Shown here in pieces: positions 8,278 to 17,280 of a stretch of 64,000 nucleotides of DNA. The stretch is taken from positions 241,267 to 305,266 of the forward strand of contig NZ_FOUR01000005.1 of NCBI RefSeq assembly GCF_900114925.1, in the 5' to 3' direction. Source of the stretch: Marinobacter pelagius (lineage in GTDB: Bacteria; Pseudomonadota; Gammaproteobacteria; Pseudomonadales; Oleiphilaceae). Within the stretch, counting starts at the first letter, position 1. The number at the start of each line of letters is the position of its first letter. The position numbers and the translations under genes were made by a program. The notes below the pieces were generated by a model, which did not search any database, was not told the origin of the DNA, and saw only the letters and a list, made by a program, of their open reading frames with translations.

Positions 8278-10302
8278 TTGAACGATCACCAACCGGGCAG
8301 TGCAGCACCGGCAGTGAACTTTGACAAGCTGGTGCAAAGACTTGACGAGTCGATCCAGGCTCTTGAAGAAAGCCGGTCCTTTGCCAGGGCCGGCAAGCTC
8401 CCGCGGGTCTTTGATATTGCCCGCCGGGTGCTGTTGCAGCCGGGTGGCTGCCAGGTGATTGAGGAGCGGGCCCAACGGCTGGAGCTGGCCGGTGTCTTTG
8501 CCGGCACCGACTGGGCCGAGCCGGGGATCCTGCTGCCGTCACTGACCACCTACTCCCTCCAAAGCCCGAACACCGATACCGTGGTGGTTGAGGCGATCAG
8601 CGAATTGCGCCTGCTGGCGGTGGCCAGGGGGCTCTACCTGCACCCGTCGGTGTCCGCAGAGCAGGCCCATCACTATCTGACCCAGGTCCTTGCCATCAAT
8701 CTCGGCTTGCTGTTCGGCATGACCGGTGAAGCGGAACGGGAGCAGGGCAAACTGGCTCTGATCAGCCAGGCGGTGGTCCAGTACGTGGCCGAGCATATCG
8801 GTTACGAGCACGTGATCGACAGCCTGATCGAGGAAATCTGGCGCATCCTGCAGCAGCGGCCGATACAGGTCACCGATGTTCGCCGGATGATTACCCAGAT
8901 CGCCCTGTGCCGGGCTGATCCGAACGCCGACCTGGGCAGTTCCGGCCGGGGTGCGGACCGCCTGATCTCCAGTCTCTATGGCCCGACCCGCGCCTGCAGC
9001 GAGGATCCCGGTACCGTGGTCTACACACAACGGCTGGAATCCATGGACGCCCAGGCCCTCCAGAATGAGGCCACCGGCTTTGCCCGGTCCATGCATGACA
9101 CCGGTCTGGTGTCGCCGTACCACGCCGCCTTCGTGCGTTTTATCCTGGAAGACCAGGACGCCCTGCTGAGCGAGGCCCTGGGCCTGTCCAGTACCGGCCG
9201 TGACTGCCTGTTGTGCTACCGGGAACTGGTCCACACCCTGATCCAGGAGGGCATTTTCCCGGAGACCGCCCAGGGCCTGTATGGTCTGGCGCTGATGCTG
9301 GAGCGGGGCATCCTGTACCAGCCCCCGGTGGCCCCGGCGCTGTGGCGTCAGATCCGGTTATCCCTGTGTCCGGAAGCCCGCGAACGCCTGCAGCTGGCCT
9401 ATGGCTACGAGCCGCAGCCTGCTGCCTGGCTGATCCAGGGTGTGCTGAACATGCTGGGCCAGCCCCTGGGTGTGGGCCAGGGCAACAATCCCACCTGCCA
9501 GTCGGCCCGGGCCCTATCCATGTGGGCCTACAACGACCCGGACTACCTGCTGCAGATGGTGGCCTGGGCGGCCCGTGACAACGAAATCATGATGCACTTC
9601 GAGGGCAAGCCGGTGTCCTCGGCGCAAAGCGCCGGTGGTGTGGCTTCCGAGGTCACCCTCGATCTCGATCCGGTGTCCCTGGTGGTGGTGCCGCACCTGG
9701 ACCGTATCTATGCCGAAATGGGCCGGCTCTGTGCTGGCCGCGAGGGCGACCCCCATCGCTGGGTGAACCCGGAGTTCCACGGCTGGTCCGCCGGTCGGGG
9801 CTTCGCCATCAACGTGGATGTGGGTACCGGCAAGTTGGATAACCCGGAAGGTTTCATCCGCCACTTCTATGCCAGTTACCACCCGTACTACAACGGCAAC
9901 CAGCCCCTGATCCATCCCCAGCCCGCCGGCATTGCGGTTACCGACAGTGCGGCCCGGTTCATTGGCTGGCATGCCATCACCATCCTGCGGGTGGCGCTGG
10001 ACCCGGAGGGCCAGATGCGGGTCTATTTCTTCAACCCCAACAACGACAGCGGCCAGAACTGGGGCGATGGCGTGCGGGTGAGCACGGCCGGCCATGGCGA
10101 GCGCTTTGGTGAGTCGTCCCTGCCGTTCGAGCAGTTCACCTCCCGGCTTTACATCTTCCACTTCGATCCCCTGGAGCGTGGGGAACCGGCGGACGTCAGC
10201 CAGGACGAGCTGACCCGGGTGCTCGATGCGATTTACCGAAGCTGGGGCGTAGACCGGGTGCCCTCGGACAGTCTCCAGGCCGAGCCTCCCCGGACCGACT
10301 GA
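8278..10302 (+). CDS. Large uncharacterised protein with a papain-like Cys/His/Asn pattern
   Basis: A 674-residue cytoplasmic protein with no signal peptide or membrane helix. It starts at TTG 8278, seven bases after AGGAGA. No family is recognised with certainty. Residues 1-390 are mostly helical. The C-terminal third has the ordered residues of papain-fold thiol enzymes: an oxyanion Gln and Cys in GQGNNPTCQSARAL (Q401, C407), a His in FIGWHAITIL (H565) and an Asn in VYFFNPNN (N586), with strand-like sequence around the last two. This suggests a cysteine peptidase, amidase or transglutaminase. Placement after an ATP-grasp ligase recalls paired synthetase/amidase systems, but the substrate is unknown. 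Confidence 0.6.
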   Translation: MNDHQPGSAAPAVNFDKLVQRLDESIQALEESRSFARAGKLPRVFDIARRVLLQPGGCQVIEERAQRLELAGVFAGTDWAEPGILLPSLTTYSLQSPNTDTVVVEAISELRLLAVARGLYLHPSVSAEQAHHYLTQVLAINLGLLFGMTGEAEREQGKLALISQAVVQYVAEHIGYEHVIDSLIEEIWRILQQRPIQVTDVRRMITQIALCRADPNADLGSSGRGADRLISSLYGPTRACSEDPGTVVYTQRLESMDAQALQNEATGFARSMHDTGLVSPYHAAFVRFILEDQDALLSEALGLSSTGRDCLLCYRELVHTLIQEGIFPETAQGLYGLALMLERGILYQPPVAPALWRQIRLSLCPEARERLQLAYGYEPQPAAWLIQGVLNMLGQPLGVGQGNNPTCQSARALSMWAYNDPDYLLQMVAWAARDNEIMMHFEGKPVSSAQSAGGVASEVTLDLDPVSLVVVPHLDRIYAEMGRLCAGREGDPHRWVNPEFHGWSAGRGFAINVDVGTGKLDNPEGFIRHFYASYHPYYNGNQPLIHPQPAGIAVTDSAARFIGWHAITILRVALDPEGQMRVYFFNPNNDSGQNWGDGVRVSTAGHGERFGESSLPFEQFTSRLYIFHFDPLERGEPADVSQDELTRVLDAIYRSWGVDRVPSDSLQAEPPRTD

Positions 10303-10366
10303 TTGCCGACAGCGTTGGAAAGAATGCTATGCTCGGAGGCAAATTGGCCTGACGGGGAAGCAGAGT

Positions 10367-12037
10367 ATGACCAAGGCGCAAGCCACGCCGCGTAACGGGG
10401 CGGAACTGTTCGTCCGGGCCCTGGAGAACGAGGGCGTAAAATACATCTTCGCAGTACCGGGCGAGGAGAACCTGGACCTGCTGGAGGCCCTCCGGGAGAG
10501 CGACATCCAGTTGATCCTCAACCGCCATGAACAGGCGGCAGGTTTCATGGCCGCCACCTTTGGCCGTCTGACCGGCCGGGTCGGGGTCTGCCTGTCCACT
10601 CTGGGGCCGGGTGCCACCAACCTGGTCACGGCTGCGGCCTATGCCCAGCTCGGTGGCATGCCCATGATGATGATTTCCGGGCAGAAGCCGATCAAATCCT
10701 CCAAGCAGGGGCTGTTCCAGATCCTCGATGTGGTGGACCTGATGCGCCCGCTCACCAAGTACACCCGCCAGATCTCCAACGCCAATACCATTCCCGCCAA
10801 GGTCCGGGAAGCATTCCGGCTGGCCTCCGAGGAGCGCCCTGGCGCCGTGCACCTGGAACTGCCGGAGGACATCGCCGCCGAAGTGCCGGCACCGGACACC
10901 CACATCTTCGCGCCCAGCGATGCCCGGCGCCCCTCGGCCAGCCAGAAGAGTCTGGAGATTGCCTGCGACATGCTCCGTGAGGCGAAGCACCCGCTGATCA
11001 TGATCGGGGCAGGTGCCAACCGTAAGCGGGTCTCCCAGGCACTGATTCACCTGGTGAACACCACCAACATTCCGTTCTTTACCACTCAGATGGGCAAGGG
11101 CGTGGTCGACGAGCGCCATCCCCGTTACCTGGGCAACGCCGCCCTGTCGGCCGGAGACTTTGTGCACCGGGCCATCGACCATGCCGACCTGGTGATCAAC
11201 GTCGGTCACGATGTGGTGGAGAAGCCGCCGTTCTTCATGCAGCCGGGTGGCAAGAAGGTCATCCACGTGAACTTCTCCGGGGCCGACGTGGACCCGGTGT
11301 ATTTCCCCCAGCACGAGGTGGTCGGGGACATCGCCAACAGTGTCGAGTATATGGCGGAGAACTGTGGCATCTGCCATAACCACGACTTCACCCGTTTCAT
11401 GGAAGTGAAGGCGTCCGTCGACCGGCACCTCCGGGACAAGGCCGAGGATGAGCGCTTCCCGGTGATTCCCCAGCGCATTGTTCACGATGTGCGGGCGGTG
11501 ATGCCGGAGGACGGCATCATTGCCCTGGATAACGGCATGTACAAGCTCTGGTTCGCCCGTAACTATCCGGCCTACGACAACAACACCGTGCTGTTGGACA
11601 ACGCGCTTGCCTCAATGGGCGCCGGACTGCCCAGTGCCATGATGGCGTCCATGCTGTACCAGGACCTGAAGGTGATGGCCATCTGCGGCGATGGCGGCTT
11701 CATGATGAACAGCCAGGAGCTGGAGACGGCGGTCCGGCTGGACCTCAACCTGGTGGTGCTGATCATCAACGACAGCGCCTACGGTATGATCAAGTGGAAG
11801 CAGGCCCAGGAAGGGCTGGCCGATTTCGGGCTGGATTACCGTAATCCGGACTTCGTGAAATACGCCGAATCCTATGGTGCCACCGGTCACCGGGTTGCCC
11901 GCACCGAGGATCTGCGCCTGACCCTGGAACGTGCCCTCGCCGCCGGTGGTGTGCATCTGGTGGATGTACCCGTGGATTACAGTGAGAACCGTCGGGTGTT
12001 TGACGAGGAGCTGGCGGAACTGACCCGTCAGCTTTAG
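10367..12037 (+). CDS. Thiamine-diphosphate enzyme, acetolactate synthase large-subunit-like
   Basis: A 556-residue ThDP-dependent enzyme of the acetohydroxyacid synthase/pyruvate oxidase group. It has the N-terminal Pyr domain with catalytic Glu55 in LNRHEQAAGFMA, the central domain (about 190-330), and the C-terminal PP domain with GDGGFMMNSQEL (from 441) to NDSAYGM, the ThDP/Mg2+ motif. Acetolactate synthase condenses two pyruvates, or pyruvate and 2-ketobutyrate. No regulatory small subunit (IlvN/IlvH) is adjacent, so it is not the biosynthetic ilv operon. It may be a catabolic AlsS-type enzyme or another decarboxylase. The gap to the preceding gene is 64 bp on the same strand. Confidence 0.78.
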   Translation: MTKAQATPRNGAELFVRALENEGVKYIFAVPGEENLDLLEALRESDIQLILNRHEQAAGFMAATFGRLTGRVGVCLSTLGPGATNLVTAAAYAQLGGMPMMMISGQKPIKSSKQGLFQILDVVDLMRPLTKYTRQISNANTIPAKVREAFRLASEERPGAVHLELPEDIAAEVPAPDTHIFAPSDARRPSASQKSLEIACDMLREAKHPLIMIGAGANRKRVSQALIHLVNTTNIPFFTTQMGKGVVDERHPRYLGNAALSAGDFVHRAIDHADLVINVGHDVVEKPPFFMQPGGKKVIHVNFSGADVDPVYFPQHEVVGDIANSVEYMAENCGICHNHDFTRFMEVKASVDRHLRDKAEDERFPVIPQRIVHDVRAVMPEDGIIALDNGMYKLWFARNYPAYDNNTVLLDNALASMGAGLPSAMMASMLYQDLKVMAICGDGGFMMNSQELETAVRLDLNLVVLIINDSAYGMIKWKQAQEGLADFGLDYRNPDFVKYAESYGATGHRVARTEDLRLTLERALAAGGVHLVDVPVDYSENRRVFDEELAELTRQL

Positions 12038-12078
12038 CGTTGTATCATTGCGATCGATTCAACTGAAGGATGTACGCA

Positions 12079-12945
12079 ATGATGTTTTCCCGACTCCGAT
12101 GGCTGGCACTGGCGGCGGCTCTGCTGGTGCTGGCCGGATGCAGTAAACCCGAAACTCCGCAGGAAGTGGCGGCTGCCTTCTGGCAGGCGATGGCTGAAAA
12201 CGATGTGGGTGATGTTGTGGAGCTCTCCACCCTGACCGACGAAGCGCAGTTTGATGCCTACAAACGCGACTGGACCAATGCGGTACCTTCCTTCGGCCGG
12301 GTGGTGATCGAGGAGCGGGAAGCCACCATTGTTACCCGCCTGCCCACAGAGGAAGGCACCGAAGGCGAACGGCTGGAACTGGAAACCTACCTGGTGTCGA
12401 CAGCCGAGGGATGGCTGGTGGATTACCAGCGCACCGGCGATGCCATTCTCAATCCTTCCCCGTTCAGTGGCCTGATGGGCCAGATCAACAGTCTGGGTGA
12501 GAAGCTCTCCGCCAGTTTCTCCCGGTCTTCCGAAGACCTCGAAGCTCGCATGAACGAGCTGTCCCGGGATCTGGAAGCCTACTCCGACGAGCTCCGGCTC
12601 CGGGCTGAGAGTGCCATGGAAGACTTCGCCGAGGCGCTCCAGGAGGCGATGAAAGACCTGGAGGAATCCCTGAACGAATCCCTCGATGATAACGACCAGG
12701 CGCCCCAGGAAGACCGGGTGATCCTGGAGCAGGCCTCACGGGATCTGGATCAGAAGGCTGAAGCCCTGGACGAGCCGACGGCAGAGCATCTGGCCGAGGC
12801 CACCCGGGCGGTGGCTGAAGCCGGAGAGAACCTGTCCCGCCTCAGCAGCGAGACCTGGGCGCAGTACCGGGATCAGTGGGAGACCCGGCTCGACGAAATC
12901 CGGGCTGATACCAAGGCCTTTTTCGAGGACCTGGGCCAGCGCTGA
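12079..12945 (+). CDS. Putative lipoprotein with DUF4878-like head and long coiled coil
   Basis: A 288-residue exported lipoprotein. The ATG at 12079 is eight bases after AAGGA; an ATG at 12070 overlaps that ribosome site. The signal peptide ends in the lipobox LAGC (C21). Residues 25-120 (TPQEVAAAFWQAMAENDVGD and on) resemble the small NTF2-like DUF4878 domain. Residues about 135-285 are acidic and strongly heptad-like. The function is unknown. It follows the ThDP-enzyme gene by 41 bp and could be the last gene of that run, or stand alone. Confidence 0.65.
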   Translation: MMFSRLRWLALAAALLVLAGCSKPETPQEVAAAFWQAMAENDVGDVVELSTLTDEAQFDAYKRDWTNAVPSFGRVVIEEREATIVTRLPTEEGTEGERLELETYLVSTAEGWLVDYQRTGDAILNPSPFSGLMGQINSLGEKLSASFSRSSEDLEARMNELSRDLEAYSDELRLRAESAMEDFAEALQEAMKDLEESLNESLDDNDQAPQEDRVILEQASRDLDQKAEALDEPTAEHLAEATRAVAEAGENLSRLSSETWAQYRDQWETRLDEIRADTKAFFEDLGQR

Positions 12946-12955
12946 GCGCTGGCCC
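12933..12955. terminator. GC-rich hairpin at the convergent lipoprotein / barrel-gene junction
   Basis: A perfect 10-bp stem, GGGCCAGCGC with GCGCTGGCCC. Its three-base loop is the TGA stop of the lipoprotein gene (12943-12945). There is no T-run, so it is a transcript-end hairpin or weak terminator. Confidence 0.45.
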
Positions 12956-12977
12956 CTTGATCCTGGCTGGCCGGGGA

Positions 12978-13661
12978 TCAGAAGAACAGGGTGATGCCTG
13001 AAGACAGTTCGATGTTGTGGGTCAGCTGGGATTCCCGGATCAGGTCGCTGTTGAACATGTGGTCACGGAAGTCGACGTGTACCGTCAGCCAGTCCAGCAG
13101 CACGATACGGAACCCGGTCCCGATGGTGGTGGTGAAATTGCTCTCACCACCGAACTCGGTGTTGCCGACGCCACCGACCAGGTAGAACGCCGAGTTGAAG
13201 GTCAGCGAATCGCTGAAGAAGATCTCCCCGGGAAAGATGTTGTAGCCCACCAGGAAATCGTAGTAGCTGTAGTCCCGGTCATCGTCGGTCAGCAGGCGGA
13301 CGTTGGCACCACTGAGCTCCTCGAAAGAGGTCAGGCCGGCCTCGCTCATGCCGTAGTTGAACTGCAGGAAGAAATCCTCGGTGGCGTGGAACGCGGCGCT
13401 GACGCCAACAAGTGGTTCGCTGCTGAAGTTATCGATCGTCAGCATCCCGGCAAAGGCGCCAACCTCGAAGAACTCCGAATCAATATCCGCTTCGCTGATG
13501 CTCCTGGGCTCGATGTCAGGCTCGATGACCTGCACCGGCGCCGAGCCCCCCTCCTGCGCCTGCGTCATCGGAGTCAGTGCCAGCAGTCCGGTGAACAGCG
13601 CAAGACTGATGCCCCGCGGCTTGCGGATGCTCAAAAGAAGGTGTTGAGACCGATTTTCCAT
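12978..13661 (-). CDS. Outer-membrane beta-barrel protein
   Basis: A 227-residue protein with a signal peptide (cleavage near TQAQE, about residue 36). The remainder is dominated by alternating hydrophobic/aromatic strands and ends in ITLFF, the C-terminal aromatic signature of outer-membrane barrels. It resembles the OMP families found beside Agl/Glt-type motor operons, and a related barrel gene lies directly upstream. Its first 31 bases overlap the 3' end of that gene in another frame, which indicates translational coupling. It probably forms the outer-membrane part of the machine encoded on the opposite strand from 14.8 kb. Confidence 0.68.
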   Translation of the reverse strand: MENRSQHLLLSIRKPRGISLALFTGLLALTPMTQAQEGGSAPVQVIEPDIEPRSISEADIDSEFFEVGAFAGMLTIDNFSSEPLVGVSAAFHATEDFFLQFNYGMSEAGLTSFEELSGANVRLLTDDDRDYSYYDFLVGYNIFPGEIFFSDSLTFNSAFYLVGGVGNTEFGGESNFTTTIGTGFRIVLLDWLTVHVDFRDHMFNSDLIRESQLTHNIELSSGITLFF

Positions 13662-14431
13662 TCGCTTAGACCTGTGCTGTCAGAATTGGACGACACCGAG
13701 TACACCCGGTACTCGGCCCGAATCAGGAAATTCCTGCCAATGTAGTAACCCAGTCCGCCGCCAAAGGTGACGCCATCGGCATCGCCGAGCTCGCTCAGCA
13801 GCACTTTCTGTCGCACATCAAAGGAGAACTGGCTGTAGCCGGCTAGGACGTAGGGGGTGAGGGACCACTGGTGCAGGGGCTCGATCACCAGGTTGGCGCC
13901 GTAGTAGTCGCTGGTCACGGACTCGTTGTAGATCTTGCCCGCTTCCAGTTCGGCGCCGAGCCAGGTTAGTGGCCGGTAGCCGGCGGTCAGGCTGAAACTC
14001 GGGGACTCCTCGAACATGCCGGCGGTAAAGCCCACCCGCCAGCTCGATTCCAGGTACTGGCCATGGCTGACCTCGGGCAGATCAGCGGGAAGGCCTGTCG
14101 GTTGCAGCGTTCGGCCCAGTTGTGTGGCCTTGGTCCAGCCGGTTTCGCCGGAAACGGCTTTCACCTTGTACCAGTTGGTTTTCCGCTTCAGCAGCTCGAC
14201 CTGTTCGCCCTTCTCAATCACATGAAAAACCGGATAACCCCGGCCGGGTGCCGTGTGCAGCTCGATAAAGGGATCCGCCACCTCCAGGACAGGGGCGGGA
14301 TCCGCAGCCTGTGATACCCCGGGAGAGGTTCCGGCGGTCAGCAACAGCGCCGTGAACAAAGCCGGTACCCACCGATTTCTGAAATCGCCCCGGCAAGACC
14401 GGCTCAATCGAGATGTGGTTCTGCACGTCAT
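13631..14431 (-). CDS. SH3-domain outer-membrane beta-barrel protein
   Basis: A 266-residue exported protein. The start at 14431 is preferred to one at 14482 because the latter lies inside the likely promoter. After the signal peptide, a bacterial SH3 (SH3b) domain occupies roughly residues 50-105 (FIELHTAPGRGYPVFHVIEKG, then WYKVK and GWTKA). The C-terminal half is an eight-stranded-barrel-like region ending GLNTFF. SH3b domains commonly bind peptidoglycan, so this could be a wall-linked outer-membrane anchor. It forms a two-gene operon with the downstream barrel gene, divergent from the TPR/Tol-like operon. Confidence 0.65.
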   Translation of the reverse strand: MTCRTTSRLSRSCRGDFRNRWVPALFTALLLTAGTSPGVSQAADPAPVLEVADPFIELHTAPGRGYPVFHVIEKGEQVELLKRKTNWYKVKAVSGETGWTKATQLGRTLQPTGLPADLPEVSHGQYLESSWRVGFTAGMFEESPSFSLTAGYRPLTWLGAELEAGKIYNESVTSDYYGANLVIEPLHQWSLTPYVLAGYSQFSFDVRQKVLLSELGDADGVTFGGGLGYYIGRNFLIRAEYRVYSVSSNSDSTGLSEWKIGLNTFF

Positions 14432-14460
14432 CCTGATCACCAGATTGACCACCCGCGTTA

Positions 14461-14488
14461 AATGTAAAAATACGTTAAACAATGTAAA
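14461..14488 (-). promoter_or_regulatory. Candidate promoter for the two barrel genes
   Basis: Reading leftward, TTTACA (14488-14483), 16 bp and TACATT (14466-14461) fit a sigma-70 promoter. They lie in a strikingly AT-rich patch (14455-14515), and the predicted transcript starts upstream of ATG 14431. Confidence 0.4.
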
Positions 14489-14817
14489 TAAATGTTTTTA
14501 AACAAAAAAATTTTGAATTGCGGGGAACTTTGGCCGCCATTCCGGCGTTGGGCAACTGTCACTTCGGTTTTTTGAGATGCCCTCCACAGAAACTAAATCA
14601 GAAGTCAAATCATTCGTTTTTATTTCGGGAACCTGTGCTAGCGTATTTCACACAATTTGACGATTGAAGCATTCCCGAAAAGAACCTGACCGCTCCGCAA
14701 AAAAAGGCCGCGAAAAAGAGCCTTCGGAAGCAAAGTCGGGCAACCTGAAAGTCAGTCCCCTGAATGTTCATTAAGCGTTGTCGGCGTACGCCCCAGGCAA
14801 GCCGGCACAGGAGCAGG
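14489..14817. other. Divergent regulatory region of the envelope cluster
   Basis: A 329-bp AT-rich to mixed gap between the barrel genes (-) and the TPR/Tol-like operon (+). An ORF could open at 14764 but has no ribosome site there. No clear plus-strand promoter with both hexamers is seen; TTGACG occurs at 14657-14662 without a matching -10. No RNA gene is recognised. Confidence 0.4.
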
Positions 14818-15498
14818 ATGGTGGCTTTTCAATTTAAAAATGGACTGAGTGGTGCTGCCGGCACCGTGTTGTGGAGCCGTCTTGGGATTCTGGTGGTTTT
14901 GTGCCTGGCCCTTTCGGCCGGGCCGGTCTATGCCGCCGAGCCGGCAACCGGAGGCCAGGAAGAATCCGGAGAATCCGCAGCAGGCGTAGCCCTGGATCGC
15001 ATCATTGAGACTCCGCTGTCCGTCCGGGAAAGCCGGGAGCGGGCGCAGCGGGCGGTGAACGAACTGTCCCGGGATATCCAGGATCTCAAACAGACCGTGG
15101 TCACCCTGAACAAGGATCTTCGCGTGCTCGAGGAAGATCTGCTGTTCCCGGCCAACACCCGGTTCCACGTTTTCGTTTCCCTGAATGTCGGTGAGTACTT
15201 CCGCCTCGAAGGGGTCGAGCTGCGCCTGGATAACCGCGTGGTGTCCACCTACCTGTACAGCGCCGAAGAACGCCAGGCCCTGGCGAAGGGCGGCAAGCAC
15301 CAGCTGTATCTGGGCAATCTGAGCCCGGGTCAGCACACCCTGTCCGCCTTCTTCGTCGGCCAGGGGCCCAATGGCCGCGAGTACAAGCGTGGCAGCAGCC
15401 TGAGGTTCACCAAGGAGCAGGGCCCCAAGTTCGTCGAGCTGGCCGTGGCTGACTCCGAAGCCCGTCAGCAGCCCGAATTCATGGTCCGGGAGTGGTAA
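14818..15498 (+). CDS. Periplasmic coiled-coil protein, first gene of the envelope motor operon
   Basis: A 226-residue exported protein of unknown family. ATG 14818 follows AGGAG closely; the earlier in-frame ATG at 14764 lacks a ribosome site. The signal peptide ends near PVYAA (39-40). Residues 66-110 form a heptad coiled coil (ERAQRAVNELSRDIQDLKQ and on), followed by a beta-rich domain (115-205) that looks immunoglobulin-like. Its stop is 3 bp before the next ATG. It is likely a structural periplasmic part of the machine, and no enzymatic motif is visible. Confidence 0.6.
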   Translation: MVAFQFKNGLSGAAGTVLWSRLGILVVLCLALSAGPVYAAEPATGGQEESGESAAGVALDRIIETPLSVRESRERAQRAVNELSRDIQDLKQTVVTLNKDLRVLEEDLLFPANTRFHVFVSLNVGEYFRLEGVELRLDNRVVSTYLYSAEERQALAKGGKHQLYLGNLSPGQHTLSAFFVGQGPNGREYKRGSSLRFTKEQGPKFVELAVADSEARQQPEFMVREW

Positions 15499-15501
15499 AC
15501 C

Positions 15502-17280
15502 ATGATTCTCCGGCGCGCACTTCAGCAGGCAAAATCCCTCCGGACGGTAGCGGCACTGATGCTCGCTTTACCGTCGGCAGCGATGGTATCGGCGTCCGAA
15601 ACCGAAGCCCGGGACCTCAAGTACGGCGCGGTCCTGTTCCAGTACTACCAGCAGAACTATTTTGAAACCCTGGTCGAGTACGCCTGGGCCGAGGAGCATG
15701 GCGGCATCGCCAACCACGGTACGTACCCTGAACTACTCAAGGGCGGCGTCAGCCTGTCCTACGGTCTGGATGAGCAGGCCGAATCCATCTTTGACCGCCT
15801 CGCGGAGAGTAACCTCAGCGAGCCGGTGCGCAACCGGGCCCGTTTTTTCCTGGGCAAGATGCAGTATCTGCGCGGTGAGGCCGACACCGCTGCCCGCAAC
15901 CTGAACCAGATCCGTGGCGAGCTGCCCGACAGCGTCGATGCCGAGTACCGCTACCTGGCCGCGCTGGTCAATGTGAAGCTGGGCTACCTGGACGCCGGCA
16001 AGACGGTGGCCGACACCATCAGCGAGGACAGCCCCTACGCGCCCTACTTCTACTTCAACCTCGCCATTGCCCTGGAAGGGCAGGGCCGCACCAGCGCCGC
16101 CATTGATGCCCTGAGCCGGGTCCTGGAACTTAACGACGGGTCTGCCGAACTCCAGCGCCTGGCGGACCGCGCACGCATGGCCCTGGCCCATGTCTACGCC
16201 AGCCACGAGGACAACCTGAACGCAGGATTGCAGCTGGCCAGCATCAACACCACCGGTGCCTACTCCAATCGGGGCCTGCTGGGCGCCAGCTGGATGGCCA
16301 TCAATGCCGGCGAATTCCGACGGGCTCTGGCCCCGCTGGACGTGTTGACCACCCGCTCCCTGGCGCTGCCGGAAGTACAGGAAGCCATTCTCCTGCGCCC
16401 CCATGTCTACGAGCGCATGGGTCTGGAAGGTCGCGCGGCCAAGGATTTCATTGCCGCAGACCGGCAGTTCCGGACCACCCTGAGGGAGCTTGAAGCCGCT
16501 CGGGAGGGCCTGAAGGACGCCGATGTGCTGGAACTTTTCGTCCGCAACCTCGATGACGTCCTGGATGAGAGCGACTGGTTCGGCAGGGCCCCGGCGGTAG
16601 CGGTCAACCGTCTCTCGCCGTTCCTGGTGGAACTGATGTCGGATCACAGTTTCCAGTCGGTACTGAAGGATCTGCGGGATTTGTACGCCATTCGCAACAA
16701 CCTCGAGCGCTGGAAAGAGCGCCGATCCGACTTTGACACCATCATGGCCGCCCGCGCCGGCAGTGCCGATGGCCCGAGCCATGGCGACCGGGTACGCCTG
16801 ATCTCCCGTTCCCTGACCGTTGCCCGGGATCGCCGCGAGGCCTTGAAGGCCCGCCTGGCCGGACTGCCGGAAGACAAGCGCGAGTCCATCGAGTGGCTGC
16901 TCGAGGACCTCACCTTTGAAATCACCCGCGCCGAAAGTGCCCTGGCGGCACTGCAGGGTAGCAAGGCGCTCTCGGACAACAGTTATTTTGAACAGTCGGT
17001 CAGTCGGATGATGGCCGAGGTCGATGCCCGGCTGGTCCAGACCGAGGGTCTGATCGCCCGTCTGGAAGACGTCATGCTGGCGCTGGTGACCACCGAGCTG
17101 GACATCCACGAGCAGCGGCTCAGGCAGTACCAGGTGGAAGCCCAGCTGGCCAAGGTGCGCATTCTGGACCGGTCCCTGCAGACACTGAATCCGGACGAGG
17201 AGGTGCCTGTCGATCCCGCTCCCGAACAGGCGCAAAGCCAATCGTCTCCAGAGGAGGGAAGCGGCGATGAAACGATCTAG
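15502..17280 (+). CDS. Exported tetratricopeptide-repeat protein
   Basis: A 592-residue protein with a Sec signal peptide (cleavage near SAAMVSA). A TPR/HEAT-like helical array covers about residues 35-300 (for example AESIFDRLAESNLSEPVRNRA and AAIDALSRVLELNDGSAEL). A long charged helical region (about 330-560) follows, with an acidic Gln/Pro/Ser tail. It is comparable to the large TPR periplasmic subunits of Glt-type machines, which act as scaffolds. The last 14 bp overlap the start of the next gene, so translation is coupled. Confidence 0.65.
   Translation: MILRRALQQAKSLRTVAALMLALPSAAMVSASETEARDLKYGAVLFQYYQQNYFETLVEYAWAEEHGGIANHGTYPELLKGGVSLSYGLDEQAESIFDRLAESNLSEPVRNRARFFLGKMQYLRGEADTAARNLNQIRGELPDSVDAEYRYLAALVNVKLGYLDAGKTVADTISEDSPYAPYFYFNLAIALEGQGRTSAAIDALSRVLELNDGSAELQRLADRARMALAHVYASHEDNLNAGLQLASINTTGAYSNRGLLGASWMAINAGEFRRALAPLDVLTTRSLALPEVQEAILLRPHVYERMGLEGRAAKDFIAADRQFRTTLRELEAAREGLKDADVLELFVRNLDDVLDESDWFGRAPAVAVNRLSPFLVELMSDHSFQSVLKDLRDLYAIRNNLERWKERRSDFDTIMAARAGSADGPSHGDRVRLISRSLTVARDRREALKARLAGLPEDKRESIEWLLEDLTFEITRAESALAALQGSKALSDNSYFEQSVSRMMAEVDARLVQTEGLIARLEDVMLALVTTELDIHEQRLRQYQVEAQLAKVRILDRSLQTLNPDEEVPVDPAPEQAQSQSSPEEGSGDETI

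Noticed and set aside
10367..12037. Calling the ThDP enzyme ilvB/ilvI of branched-chain amino-acid synthesis.
   Set aside because: There is no adjacent small regulatory subunit or ilvC, and the neighbours are unrelated to that pathway; the family call is kept without a symbol.
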